Shown: one piece after another, positions 19,969 through 29,671 of the stretch
Numbering within the stretch: the first letter of the stretch is position 1
Layout of the letters: every line of letters begins with the position of its first letter
Source: Chrysophaeum taylorii
Lineage: Eukaryota > Sar > Pelagophyceae > Pelagomonadales > Pelagomonadaceae
Length of the DNA: 64,000 nucleotides
Reading direction: 5' to 3'
NCBI GenBank assembly: GCA_029834535.1
Contig: JAQMWT010000642.1
Span: forward strand, 35,834-99,833
Translations under genes and position numbers: made by a program
The notes under the pieces: model-generated
Database searches by the model: none
What the model saw: only the letters and a program-made list of their open reading frames with translations
What the model was told of the DNA's origin: nothing

Positions 19969-20871
19969 ATGATTACCCTCTTGTTGGCCGGCAGCTTGCT
20001 GTGGCTCGAGGATGCGTACCTCAAACCGTACTATGCGCTCGAAAAGATGTTGGCCTCGCGGTCGATTCCCGCCGTGCCGTCGACCGCGACGCTGCAGCGC
20101 TTCGATGACCCGGCGGTCATCGCAAACCAAGGCGAACGCGTCGACCACGCGCTCTGGGACTCGGTTTTGCGCGCCCACGTCGTCGACGGCCTCGTCGACT
20201 ACGAAGGGATGGCGGCCGACCCGCGCCTCGGCGAGTACCTCGACCTCATTGCAGCCGTCGACGCCGACAAGCTCGGTGAGTTTTGTTTTTTTCTAAAGAG
20301 CGACGAGAATCCTCTCTTTTAAGGTCCTCTCGAAAAGCTCGCGCTGTACATGAACGCCTACAACGCCCTCTGCTGTCGCGTGATCACCACGCGCAAACCC
20401 GAAAAATCCATCCTCGATCTTTCAACTAAGACGACACAGATCTGGGACCAACCTGTCGGCTCTGTTGCGGGCGTCGAGGTCTCGCTCAACGACGTCGAGC
20501 ACACTTTCCTCCGCTTCCAATGGGACGAGCCCGCTATCCATGCGTGCATCGTCTGTGCCTCATCATCGTGTCCATCGCTTGCCAGCTTCGCGTTTACGGG
20601 CGACCACACCCTCCCCGACGTCATGCGCTCGCGCCTCGCCGCGTTCTTTTCCGACGAAACCAAGGGCCTCAAGCTCGATCCCCAACGCGACGTCGCCACC
20701 TTTTCGCGCATCCTCCTTTGGTTCGCCGACGACTTCGCTAGTGGGGGCGGCCCCGTGCGCTTTGCGAGAAGTGCGGCGCCCGAGCCCGCGGCACTCTTCG
20801 ACTCGATGAGCCCGCACCCTCGGTTGCGTTACTTCGATTACGACTGGGCGCTCAACAACCAGCGGCCCTGA
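19969..20871 (+). CDS. DUF547-family protein
   Basis: Two exons, 19969-20275 and 20324-20871, joined across a 48-nt GTGAGT...TTTTAAG intron, give 284 residues. The junction makes DKLGPLEKLALYMNAYNAL, the hallmark 'NAYNAL' of DUF547. Other family marks are VSLNDVEHTFLR, IHACIVCASSSCPSL and SRILLWFADDF. DUF547 is a domain of unclear function, sometimes compared with papain-like or transglutaminase folds; Cys and His residues are visible here (HACIVCASSSC). A hydrophobic N-terminus (MITLLLAGSLLWLEDAY) suggests a signal peptide or anchor. Divergent from the PsbP gene with almost no spacer, so the two probably share one promoter. Confidence 0.85.
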
Positions 20872-20958
20872 TTCGTGCCGTGCCTTTTGGGGGGTAATTT
20901 ACGCCCGTATTTTTGACCCATTTTTTACGCCACCCGTATTTTTGTCTCGAAATTTGAT

Positions 20959-21117
20959 TCACCGACTGGTTAAAAACTTGTTACCCGAAAAGCCTGGAGG
21001 TTTAGGTTTTGTACCGCCGCGTGCCTCTTCAAATGTGGGTGCCGCGCGTTTCGATTCGTACGCGCGGTCGCTCATGTGCGTTGCGACCACGTAGTCGTCT
21101 ACCGACCTCTTTGGCAT
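20959..21117 (-). CDS. Possible small protein or exon
   Basis: A 52-residue frame starting MPKRSVDDYVVATHMSDRAY and ending GFSGNKFLTSR. No family is recognised. Its composition is more protein-like than neighbouring shadow frames, but there is no independent support. It could be a terminal exon or chance. Confidence 0.25.
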   Translation of the reverse strand: MPKRSVDDYVVATHMSDRAYESKRAAPTFEEARGGTKPKPPGFSGNKFLTSR

Positions 21118-21315
21118 GCTACCCGCCCTTTGACATGGCCACCGTCGCGTGCGACGGCGAAAGGAGAGAAGCAGGCGCGTGGTGCAGAAATGCAAGAGCG
21201 CCCTGACCGCACACTGACGTCCTGCACTCTCTCTAGTGACTCTTGTCTGCGCGTTAGTTATTCGTTAATCCATCTAAAACCGCAGGAAGTGTTATATCTA
21301 AACCTTAGCACAAAT

Positions 21316-21640
21316 TAACTAACTAACTATAGGCCAGCCCATCGCACGGGGTGTAGGCTAATAATCCCAGCGCCACGGCGCTGGGATTAGAGTCGCCGGG
21401 TGTATACACGAGGGGCGACGAACGGTGAGTCGGCGGAGATTGGTCATCTTGCTTGTCGCCATGCGACGTGGAGAACGCGATGTGACCGACGACCATCTCG
21501 CCGCTTACTTTCCCGTGCGAGCCCTCCGGACATACCTTGTCCCACTGCGAACGTCCCGGCTACCACCCGGCCCGCCCGGGAGGCGAACAGGTTCCAACCT
21601 ACGCCGGGAGGGCGGATGCTCTCGCAAGGCGCAGGATCGA
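21316..21640 (+). repeat. Dispersed repeat family A, copy 3
   Basis: Starts with TAACTAACTAACTATAGGCC, then GGGGTGTAGGCTAATAATCC and ACACGAGGGGCGACGAA. It continues with the common body (CTTGTCGCCATGCGACGTGG; CCACTGCGAACGTCCCGG; GCCCGCCCGGGAGGCGAACA) and ends at TCTCGCAAGGCGCAGG. This is the most complete copy in the window. Confidence 0.75.
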
Positions 21641-21659
21641 AAAGACCGGTCTTTAATAC

Positions 21660-22715
21660 AAGTACAAGTGCAGGCCAGTAAGTTCGCCAGTAAGTTCACC
21701 TAGTCCCAATCTCTAACCCCAGTAAGTTCACCTGGCCCCAGTAAGTTCACCTAGTCCCAATCTCTAACCCCAGTAAGTTCGGTGTAAGCCCACTCGTGCT
21801 CACATCCACTCACCCCACTCTCCTTCGAGCTCGTCGCTCTCACCTCCGCCAATCTAAGCTGCTTTGATCCGTACACGCCGCTCGCCTTTGCGTTCACTCT
21901 AAAAACCCCTGTAAGTTCACTTGGTCTCAGTAAGTTCACCTGGTCACTCAGCTCACCTAGTCCCAATCTCCAACCCCAGTAAGTTCACCTGGTCCCAGCA
22001 AGTTCACCTACAGTGCGCGTGTAGACGCCGTGAGGGGGCTTATCGGTATTGCGCAGCACGTGTGGGGTAGGGTGGAGTCGTCGACTCAGAAGACGATATC
22101 CTCGGGGTTGCCGATCGACAGAGAGCCACGTAGAGCTGGACGTGGCAGAAGACGGGCTTGGGCAAGAGGACGCCGACCTCGCGGGGCGTCTGCCTCTGGC
22201 TCTTGTTGATCGTTTGGCGTCGGTGGGGCTTGAGGGATACAGGTTGGAGGAGCCTCGGTGACAACGACACTATCGATCATGTATCTGGTACCGTTGCAGT
22301 GGCCGTGCGACGGGTCGAGGTTGCGAAGACTTTAAGCTCGCGATCAAAGTCAGCATGCCGTTGGTTGTCAGGGAGTTGAAAACTCTACTGTAAAGAGCGA
22401 GGCGTCGTCTTCCGACCCAGCCTAGTCAGCCGAAAAGAACTCCGACGCCTCGTCTCCGGGAATAAAAGGCCGCAGTCATGCGCGCGTTGTCAGCATCGAC
22501 AACATCGTTTCAACGGGGCGTGAGAATGGCGCGCTGGCTAAAAGAGCCGCCGCGGGTCGTGGAAATAGTCTGCGAGGTCGCCGTAGACGGCTTCGAGGAT
22601 CAATGGCTGACTCGCGGGCCTACATGATCCTTACTCTTGCGCCTACCTGATCCTTACCCTAAATCGAGGGACAAACAGACAGACAGACAGACAGACAAAC
22701 AAACAAACAGACAAA
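21660..22715 (-). mobile_element. Decayed Helitron-like element, tandem unit 1
   Basis: First of two tandem direct repeats of about 1 kb (offset about 1020 bp). The flanks hold many AGTAAGTTCACC words and the unit ends in a (GACA)n/(AAAC)n tract. The minus strand carries a broken Pif1-type helicase tail (see 22041-22620). Terminal Helitron motifs were not identified. Confidence 0.6.
22041..22620 (-). pseudogene. Helitron/Pif1-like helicase C-terminal fragment, copy 1
   Basis: Minus-strand peptides in shifting frames follow the order of Pif1 or Helitron helicase C-termini: LEAVYGDLADYFHDPRRLF, then NQRHADFDRELKVFA, then INKSQRQTPREVGVLLPKP and VFCHVQLYVALCRSATP. The last pair matches the helicase motif 'TINKSQGQT...G.YLP.PVF.HGQLYVALSR'. 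Stops and frameshifts separate the blocks, so it is dead. Helitrons are rolling-circle transposons. Assignment rests on motif order, not a search. Confidence 0.65.
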
Positions 22716-23694
22716 CACAAGTGCAGGCCAGTAAGTTCACCAATCTCTAACCCCAGTAAGTTCACCTGGTCCCAGTAAGTTTCATATAAGTTCACCTGGT
22801 CAGTAAGTTCACCTAGCTCACACCAACTCCTTTGAGCTCGTCGCTCTCGCCTCCGCCAATCTAAGCTGCTTTGATCCGCACGCGCCGCCAACCTTTGAGC
22901 TTACTCTAAAAGCCCTTTACTCTAAAAGCCCCAGTATGTTCACCTGGTCCCAGTTTCACCTGGTCACTCAGCTCACCTAGTCCCAATCTCTAACCCCAGT
23001 AAGTTCACCTGGTCCCAGTAAGTTCACCTACAGTGCGCGTGTAGACGCCGGGAGGGGGCTTATCGGTATTGCGCAGCACGTGTGGGGTAGGGTGGAGTCG
23101 TCGACCCAGAAGAGCAAATCCTCGGGGTTGCCGATCGACAGAGAGCCACGTAGAGCTGGACGTGACAGAAGACGGGCTTGGGCAAGAGGACGCCGACCTC
23201 GCGGGGCGTCTGGCCCTGGCTCTTGTTGATCGCTTGGCGTCGGCGGGCCTTACGGGATACAGGTTGGAGGAGCCTCGGTGACAACGACACGATCGATCAT
23301 GTATCTGGTACCGTTGCAGTGGCCGTGCGACGGGTCGAGGTTGCGAAGACTTTAAGCTCGCGCTCAAAGTCAGCATGCCGTTGGTTTTCAGGGAGTTGAA
23401 AACTCTACTGTAAAGAGCGAGGCGTCGTCTTCCGACCCGGCCTAGTCAGCCGAAAAGAACTCCGACGCCTCGTCTCCGGGAAAAAAAGGCCGCGGTCATG
23501 CGCGCGTTGTCAGCATCGACAACATCGTTTCGACGGGGCGTGAGAATGGCGCGCTGAAAGAGCCGCCGCGGCTCGTGGAAATAGTCTGCGAGGTCGCCGT
23601 AGACGGCTTGGAGGACCACTGTCTGGCTCTCGCGCCTGCCTACCTGATCCTTACTCTCGCGCCTACCTGATCCTTACCCTAAATCGAGGGACAA

Positions 23695-23725
<31 letters not shown>

Positions 23726-23735
23726 AACATCTGTC
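22716..23735 (-). mobile_element. Decayed Helitron-like element, tandem unit 2
   Basis: Second copy of the duplicated segment, near-identical in its core to unit 1 and diverged mainly in the AGTAAGTTCACC-rich leader. It also ends in (GACA)n/(AAAC)n. The high identity implies the duplication is younger than the helicase decay. Confidence 0.6.
23061..23640 (-). pseudogene. Helitron/Pif1-like helicase C-terminal fragment, copy 2
   Basis: Better preserved than copy 1. Blocks in order are VVLQAVYGDLADYFHEPRRL, FQRAILTPRRNDVVDADNAR, MTAAFF, then INKSQGQTPREVGVLLPKP and VFCHVQLYVALCRSATP. The 'RAILTPRN..VD..N..M' and 'INKSQGQT' motifs are those of Pif1/Helitron helicases. Frames are broken between blocks. 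Confidence 0.7.
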
Positions 23736-24178
23736 GATTAGTAGTTAGGATGTCTGGAAATCCTGGTCTTTCTTTGGTCTGGTAATAATAAATCTGGAAA
23801 CCTGAGATTAGTTAATTATAAATTACCACGGGGGATCACGAACTTCGATGTTTTGTAGAGGTTATCATAATTTTATCGTGTCGGGGAAGGAAGCTACTAA
23901 TACTACTGTGGGCACGAAAGGGAACACACATTGACGGTGGCACGGCGGGCGGCCGGCGGGGTGGCAAACTAGTGCCTTGATCGAGGCGCTGGGGGGCGCA
24001 ACGCATATGAGCACGCCAGGCTCTCACAGAGTACGGCGATCGATTTTGGCCTCTCTCTCTCCTTAACAAGGAGGAAGGAGGGGCGCAGCTTGCACAACAA
24101 GGAATGAGACGTATATAGTAGACGAGGCTGCTCGTGGTGCTGCTCCCCAGTTAAATAAGCTGACGTCGGACTTGGCGC
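23736..24178. other. Intergenic, PPDK 3' flank
   Basis: An AT-richer stretch (23750-23900) without recognisable coding sequence. It includes the expected 3' UTR of the PPDK gene. Confidence 0.5.
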
Positions 24179-27046
24179 TCAGTGGCGTTCTTCGTCAGCG
24201 AGGGCGGCTTGCGCTGCGGCGAGGCGCGCGACGGGGATACGCGGGGCGCTGCAGGACACGTAGTTCAAACCGACCCTGTGGAAGAACTCGATTGACTTGG
24301 GGTCTCCGCCATGCTCGCCGCAAACACCGAGCTTGATATCGGGGCGCACAGTCGCGCCCTTGTCGCAGGCGATCTGGACGAGCTGTCCGACGCCGACTTG
24401 GTCGATCGAGGCGAACGGATTCTGGGAGATAATTTCCTTGGCGGTGTAGGTGGGCAAGAAGGCGCCGCTGTCGTCGCGCGACATGCCCATGGTGCACTGG
24501 GTCAAGTCGTTCGTACCAAAGCTGAAGAACTCGGCCGTGTGGGCGATATCGTCGGCGGTGAGCGCGGCGCGCGGGAGTTCGATCATCGTCCCGACTTTGT
24601 ACTCGAACGAGACTTTGCGGTAGGCCATGACCTCACGCGCGACCTCGTGGAGGGTGTTGACTTGGTTGTCGAGCTCGGCCTTGAAGCCGACGAAGGGGAC
24701 CATGATCTCCAAAGCCACTTGGCCGCCCTCGGCGACGACCTGAGCGGCAGCCTCAAAGATAGCGCGCGCCTGCATCTCGGCAATCTCGGGAAAGGATATG
24801 GCGAGGCGGCAGCCGCGGTGTCCGAGCATCGGATTCATCTCCTGGAGCGCCGCGACGCGCTCGGTGATTTTCTCGAAGGGGACGCTGATTTTGTCGGCAA
24901 GCGCGAGGCGCGCCGAGGACTCGTGAGGGAGAAACTCGTGGAGCGGCGGATCGAGGAGGCGGATCGTGATGGGGAGGCCGTCCATCGCGTTAAACATCTC
25001 GTGGAAGTCGTCGCGCTGAAACGGAAGGAGTTTGTTGGCGGCGCGGCGGCGCTCGCTGTCCTCGGCGGCGAGGATGAGCTTGCGCATGTAGTGGATGCGG
25101 TCCCCCTCGAAGAACATGTGCTCGGTCCTCGCGAGGCCGATGCCTTCGGCGCCGAGCTTGAGGCCCGTGGCCGCCTGCTTGGGCGTGTCGGCGTTGATGC
25201 GGACCGCGAGCTTGCGGTACTTGTCGGCCCATCCCATGACGGTCTGGAAGATGCGGTACGTGTAGCTCTCGTCGGGGTCCAGCTTGCCGTTGAGGACCTG
25301 GTTGACCTCGGACGGCGCGGCGTCGACGCGGCCCGCGTAGATGTGGCCCGTCGTGCCGTCGATCGAGACGAAGTCGCCCTCTCGGAGCACGGTGGTGCCG
25401 ATGCCGAGCGTGCCGCGGCTGTAGTCGATCGTCACGTCAGCTCCGCACACGCACACTTTGCCCATCTGGCGAGCGACGAGCGCGGCGTGCGAGGAGACGC
25501 CGCCGCGCGACGTGAGTATGCCTTCGGCGGCGATCATACCGCGGAGGTCCTCGGGCGTCGTCTCGATGCGGCAGAGGATCGCCTTGCGGCCCTCGCGCTG
25601 GATGGCCTCGGCGCCGAGCGCCGTGAACGTGATGTGGCCGCTCGCGGCACCGGGCCCCGCGGGGAGGCCCGTCGCGAGCGGCGTCTCGCGTTCGAGGGCG
25701 TCGGCAGAAAAGGTCGGCGCGAGGAGGCTCGAGATCGAGTCGGCGGGGATGCGCTTCACGGCCGTCTTGTCGTCGATGATGCCTTCCTTTACCATCTCGT
25801 AGGCTGTCCGGATTGCCGCCAGTCCCGTACGCTTGGCGTTGCGCGTCTGGAGCAGGTACAACTTCTTTTCTTGAATCGTGAACTCGACGTCCTGGACGTC
25901 GGCAAAGTGGCGCTCGAGGACGCCGCGGATGTGCTCCAATTCGGTGTACGAGTCGGGCATCTCCGTCTTCATCTCGTCGATCGCCTTGGGGGTCCGGATG
26001 CCGGCGACCACGTCTTCGCCTTGGGCGTTGACGAGGTATTCGCCGTACATGACGTTCTCGCCGTCGGTCGGCCTTCGCGTGAAGCACACGCCCGTGGCCG
26101 ACGTGTCGCCGAGGTTCCCAAACACCATCGCCTGGACGTTGACGGCCGTGCCCCACTCGGCGGGGATGTGGTACTTGGCGCGGTAGATCCGCGCGCGGTC
26201 GTTGCCCCAAGACCGAAACACGGCGCCGATCGCGCCCCACAATTGTTCGTACGGATCCTGCGGGAACTCCTCCCCGCTCCTCTCGGTGATGAGGGCCTTG
26301 AACCTCGTGATCAGCTCGCGCAGGTCGTCGGGCGTGAGGTCGAGGTCTTCTCGCTTGTGGCGCTCCGCTTTCAACTGGTCCATCACCGCGTCGAACGGTT
26401 CGTGCTCGTTCTCGTGTCGCTGCTGGACGCCCATCACGACGTCGCCGTACATGGCGATGAACCGCCGATAGCAGTCGAGCGCGAACCGCTCGTTCCCCGT
26501 CTTTGCCGCGAGGCCCTCGACCGACTCGTCGTTCAGACCCAAGTTCAGCACCGTGTCCATCATCCCGGGCATCGAATCGCGCGCTCCCGATCGCACGCTC
26601 ACGAGAAGCGGGTCCGACGCGTCGCCAAACCTCTTGCCAACCGCTCCCTCGATCCTCGCCACGCTCGCTTTCACGTCCACATCGAGCGACAACGGGTACG
26701 TCCCGTCGTGCGCGTAGTAGTACGTGCACACCTCTGTCGAGATCGTGAACCCTGGTGGCACCGGCAACCCGATCAGCGAGCACTCGGCGAGGTTCGCGCC
26801 CTTCCCGCCCAACAGGGCCCGCTGCGTGCCGTTCCCGTCGGTCTTACCCTCGCCGAAGTCGTACACGAACTTGCGCGCCACCTCTTCATCCGTAACTGCG
26901 ACACCACCATCAGGGTCCAGAGCAGGGGTGCTCTTCGCCGGCTCGTCCAACACCGATGCCTTGAGCGGGGGGCGGCGATGCTGCGCAGGTGCCAACGAGA
27001 AGGAGCTCGCACTAAGGACCGATACCGTCAAGACCGTCGCTCTCAT
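24179..27046 (-). CDS. ppdK: Pyruvate, phosphate dikinase
   Basis: Converts pyruvate, ATP and Pi to PEP, AMP and PPi, reversibly. The 955-residue single-exon frame has all three domains: N-terminal ATP/pyruvate-binding part ([40 protein letters not shown]), the swivelling domain with phospho-His about residue 520 ([16 protein letters not shown]), and the C-terminal PEP/pyruvate barrel ([41 protein letters not shown]). The residue just before the Ser-His pair is Ser where plant PPDK has its regulatory Thr. The leader [20 protein letters not shown] resembles the signal plus ASAFAP-type motif of ochrophyte plastid precursors, with Leu at the cleavage position. Plastid location is inferred. Confidence 0.96.
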   Translation of the reverse strand: MRATVLTVSVLSASSFSLAPAQHRRPPLKASVLDEPAKSTPALDPDGGVAVTDEEVARKFVYDFGEGKTDGNGTQRALLGGKGANLAECSLIGLPVPPGFTISTEVCTYYYAHDGTYPLSLDVDVKASVARIEGAVGKRFGDASDPLLVSVRSGARDSMPGMMDTVLNLGLNDESVEGLAAKTGNERFALDCYRRFIAMYGDVVMGVQQRHENEHEPFDAVMDQLKAERHKREDLDLTPDDLRELITRFKALITERSGEEFPQDPYEQLWGAIGAVFRSWGNDRARIYRAKYHIPAEWGTAVNVQAMVFGNLGDTSATGVCFTRRPTDGENVMYGEYLVNAQGEDVVAGIRTPKAIDEMKTEMPDSYTELEHIRGVLERHFADVQDVEFTIQEKKLYLLQTRNAKRTGLAAIRTAYEMVKEGIIDDKTAVKRIPADSISSLLAPTFSADALERETPLATGLPAGPGAASGHITFTALGAEAIQREGRKAILCRIETTPEDLRGMIAAEGILTSRGGVSSHAALVARQMGKVCVCGADVTIDYSRGTLGIGTTVLREGDFVSIDGTTGHIYAGRVDAAPSEVNQVLNGKLDPDESYTYRIFQTVMGWADKYRKLAVRINADTPKQAATGLKLGAEGIGLARTEHMFFEGDRIHYMRKLILAAEDSERRRAANKLLPFQRDDFHEMFNAMDGLPITIRLLDPPLHEFLPHESSARLALADKISVPFEKITERVAALQEMNPMLGHRGCRLAISFPEIAEMQARAIFEAAAQVVAEGGQVALEIMVPFVGFKAELDNQVNTLHEVAREVMAYRKVSFEYKVGTMIELPRAALTADDIAHTAEFFSFGTNDLTQCTMGMSRDDSGAFLPTYTAKEIISQNPFASIDQVGVGQLVQIACDKGATVRPDIKLGVCGEHGGDPKSIEFFHRVGLNYVSCSAPRIPVARLAAAQAALADEERH

Positions 27047-27675
27047 TGTTTTTGATGTTTGATGACGCGGACTTGTTCGGCGCTCTTGACAGTTGGGACG
27101 AAGAGGTTCTTTGTTCGGACTGATGACACGTTCAATCTGACTTCTAGATAGCGCTCACAGAAGATTCCATCACCACACCTGATCCTTACCTACGTATTAT
27201 TACCCGACCGTCACGAAGTGTTCGAAAATATCGACTGCTACAATGTAAGAATCTTAGAAAGATGGGGGGGGGTGCGTGTGGGTGCTTGAAGGTGTTATCA
27301 CAAACTCGGAAATCGAACTCACAGACGGAATCTGTCGTGCTGCGCGACAGGTCAATCTTTCAGCTGCTTGAGCATAAGGCATTCTTGCGGAGATATGGCG
27401 AACTTTCGTTGGTCGTCAGCACGCGCTACGGATCCTCGAAATCGTAGTGCATAAATAAATTCTGGTCGTCCGAGAAACAATGGGAAGAGTGAGATATCGG
27501 TTTTCTCGGCACTTTACCGAAGAAAGGTAGCCTTTCTCTGCCAGGGAGTTATCGCGGCGCGATGATGCTCGAGGTCGCGCAAATGATGGTCTCCAGCATC
27601 ACACGCGCGAGCTAGAACACGAATCGCAGTGCAGCTTTCCGCCGGGACGGGGAACTGCCGACGCGACCTTCGATT
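27047..27675. other. Intergenic upstream of PPDK, no gene seen
   Basis: Contains the presumed PPDK promoter region, with no frame showing a known domain. The unusual base pattern (many short direct words) suggests old repeat debris. Confidence 0.4.
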
Positions 27676-28400
27676 ATGGGACCTAATTATTTACGTCATC
27701 TAGGCTTTCGACCGGACCCCACCGTCACCGGCACTACCGCTTTGATCGAACCTACGATCGGCGTTAAGCAGCGTGATGTCCACTGTCCGGTTCTTTACTT
27801 TCTGTGCGTGCGTGGCGGTCTTGACAATTTCATGGCGACATCGTTAAGGCCGGGGGCTAATAGGTGTTTTCAAGACGAAGCAAGATGATGTACACACTGG
27901 ACGTCGCTACAATGCAAAACGCGACACTGAGGGCGTCGCGCTCGAAGAATTAGCGTATGCAGGCAATATGGCGTTTCCGACCGTCGCATTGTGGGTAAGG
28001 GGGCACCTCGTCTCAGAAAGCACTCTGCAAGGTGCGGTCGAGTGCGGTACGGAAATGAAGTCTACGCATGCCAAGTATGGAATTTTTGTCGAAATCGGGC
28101 ATACTTTTTGTGGCCAAGCCGAGCATTCTTCTCAATGACCGGATATCCTCCAATGATGCCGATATCTCCGACTTAGACGTAGGCGATGGTAGTCACATCC
28201 CGGTTGTGGCGACGTTCGAGTACCTGGGCTTGGTACTCTCTCGCAACCGTAGAGAATCTGAGGATGGTGACTCTTGTCTGAAGAAGGCAGCTTTCGGTGC
28301 GCTCCGTCTTTAGATCTTCGCCTCTCGGTTCGCCTCCGCTCGAGCCAAACGAACTCTCTATGTCGGTTTCACTCCTCGCCATCCTCCTCCACAGGTGGGC
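27676..28400 (+). pseudogene. Non-LTR (LINE) reverse transcriptase remnant
   Basis: Plus-strand fragments in several frames match the order of LINE reverse transcriptases: GVKQRDVHCPVLYFLCVRGG (compare 'GV.QGD.L.P.LF'), then FLSKSGILFVAKPSILLND, then IPVVATFEYLGLVLSRNRRE (compare 'I.VV..F.YLG..LS') and KKAAFGALRL, then IFASRFASARAKRTLYVGF. Stops and frameshifts break it and the catalytic F/YADD box is not visible. Dead fragment. Confidence 0.65.
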
Positions 28401-28784
28401 GGAATCATGATGCGTAACTGAAGTTGTCTTCAGCCGCCCACGATGCTTTCACACGCAGTGCGCACACGCGATGCCCGCGTTATTATTACACTCCGGCGGC
28501 GGCGGCGCCAGACCTGGTGGAAACGTCATTAAAGTACTTCACCCCTCCCTTCAGAGTAGAGGCCTGGATTCTATCGGTACCTAAATCACTCGCAGACAAC
28601 TCTCCGCGGGGCGGACCGCCCGCACGCCCTTGAACCATCACCATCGAAAAGTGCTCTCCTCCTGGTGCGCGTCCAAACGCCGGTCCTCACAGTTCACATG
28701 CGCCCGGGATTTCGAAAAAAAAACTCCGCAACTTCCATGTAGCAACGAAGACCTGGTACTCCCTCGCTCAAAAGACCGTAGAAA

Positions 28785-28910
28785 ATGGCGGCAAACCATC
28801 AACTCGCCCCTGCTACACCCCTCGTGCGAACGCCCTGTGATTTTGATCCCACGCGCCACAGCTCTGGGATTGTTAGCCTACGCCCCATGCAGTCATTGGG
28901 CTGGCCTCTT
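28785..28910 (-). repeat. Dispersed repeat family A, copy 4 (partial, inverted)
   Basis: Read on the minus strand: GAGGCCAGCCCAATGACTGC, GGGGCGTAGGCTAACAATCC, GCACGAGGGGTGTAGC and TTGCCGCCAT. These match the leader half of copy 3 in order. The distal body is missing. Confidence 0.65.
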
Positions 28911-29068
28911 GAACTTTATTACAGGTCGACTGCGAAGCGAGGGGGTCCGAAAGTGAGCACGAAGAAGACCTCGGGAGGCAGCGTCCTAGAGTATAAACCT
29001 ATAGTTATCTGAATACCCGCTATCTCTCGACATCACACACCGCCAGGTGGTCGGAGCTTTCGGTCTCG

Positions 29069-29647
29069 ATGCCGAACAGGTTCTATGCCCTGCGACACGG
29101 GTTTTCGGTCGCCAACGATCTCGGGATCATATGCTCGCGGTGGGAGCACGGGAGGCTTGCTGAGTACGGGCTGCACGCCGTCGGTCGGTCGCAGGCGGTC
29201 GAGGCGGCCAAGGAGATCGCGCGCGTGACGTCGCGGGCTGTGGTGTTTGCGTCCGACTTTGCGCGCGCCAGGGAGACGGCCGAGATCGTGCGCGCGGGTC
29301 TCGGGCTCGGTGAGGTATACTTGCAGCCGCTCCTCCGCGAGCGGGATTTTGGCGACTTTGAGCTGACGGCGAGCGAGAATTACGAGAAAGTGTGGGAGCA
29401 GGACGCGGTGGATGCGTCGCACACGCGATTCGGCGTCGAGAGCGCCGAGGCCGTCCTGAAGCGCGCCTTGCTCGCCGTGGAGATCGCCGACAAGGCGTTC
29501 GAAGACGCGGACGTGATACTAGTCTCGCACGGCGACACGCTGCAGATCGCGCAGACCGCGTGGAGTCCGTGGCCCGTCGGCCAGCACCGCCGTTTGCCCC
29601 ACCTCGACACCTGCGAACTCCGGCGCCTCGACATGGTTGTGTCGTGA
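29069..29647 (+). CDS. Histidine phosphatase (phosphoglycerate mutase-like) family protein
   Basis: A 192-residue branch-1/2 histidine phosphatase fold protein. The phospho-accepting RHG box is at the start (FYALRHGFSVAND). A conserved Arg lies in VFASDFARARETAEIV, the acid-donor region is ERDFGDFELTASENYEKVW, and the second catalytic His is in DVILVSHGDTLQIAQ. Substrate cannot be read from sequence; related small enzymes act on sugar phosphates or nucleotides. No targeting peptide is evident. It is convergent with the lipin gene, the two stops being about 25 bp apart. Confidence 0.85.
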   Translation: MPNRFYALRHGFSVANDLGIICSRWEHGRLAEYGLHAVGRSQAVEAAKEIARVTSRAVVFASDFARARETAEIVRAGLGLGEVYLQPLLRERDFGDFELTASENYEKVWEQDAVDASHTRFGVESAEAVLKRALLAVEIADKAFEDADVILVSHGDTLQIAQTAWSPWPVGQHRRLPHLDTCELRRLDMVVS

Positions 29648-29671
29648 TGATGCACGCGTCTGCTCTTATTA

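Noticed and set aside
22399-22463. Hairpin from GAGGCGTCG and CGACGCCTC as a structured RNA
   Set aside because: The arms are short and separated, and lie inside the decayed helicase reading region; coincidence is more likely.
24311-27055. 914-codon plus-strand frame opposite PPDK
   Set aside because: Mirror of a GC-rich, codon-biased gene; composition is Arg/Asp/Leu/Val-rich without motifs, while the minus strand is a complete PPDK.
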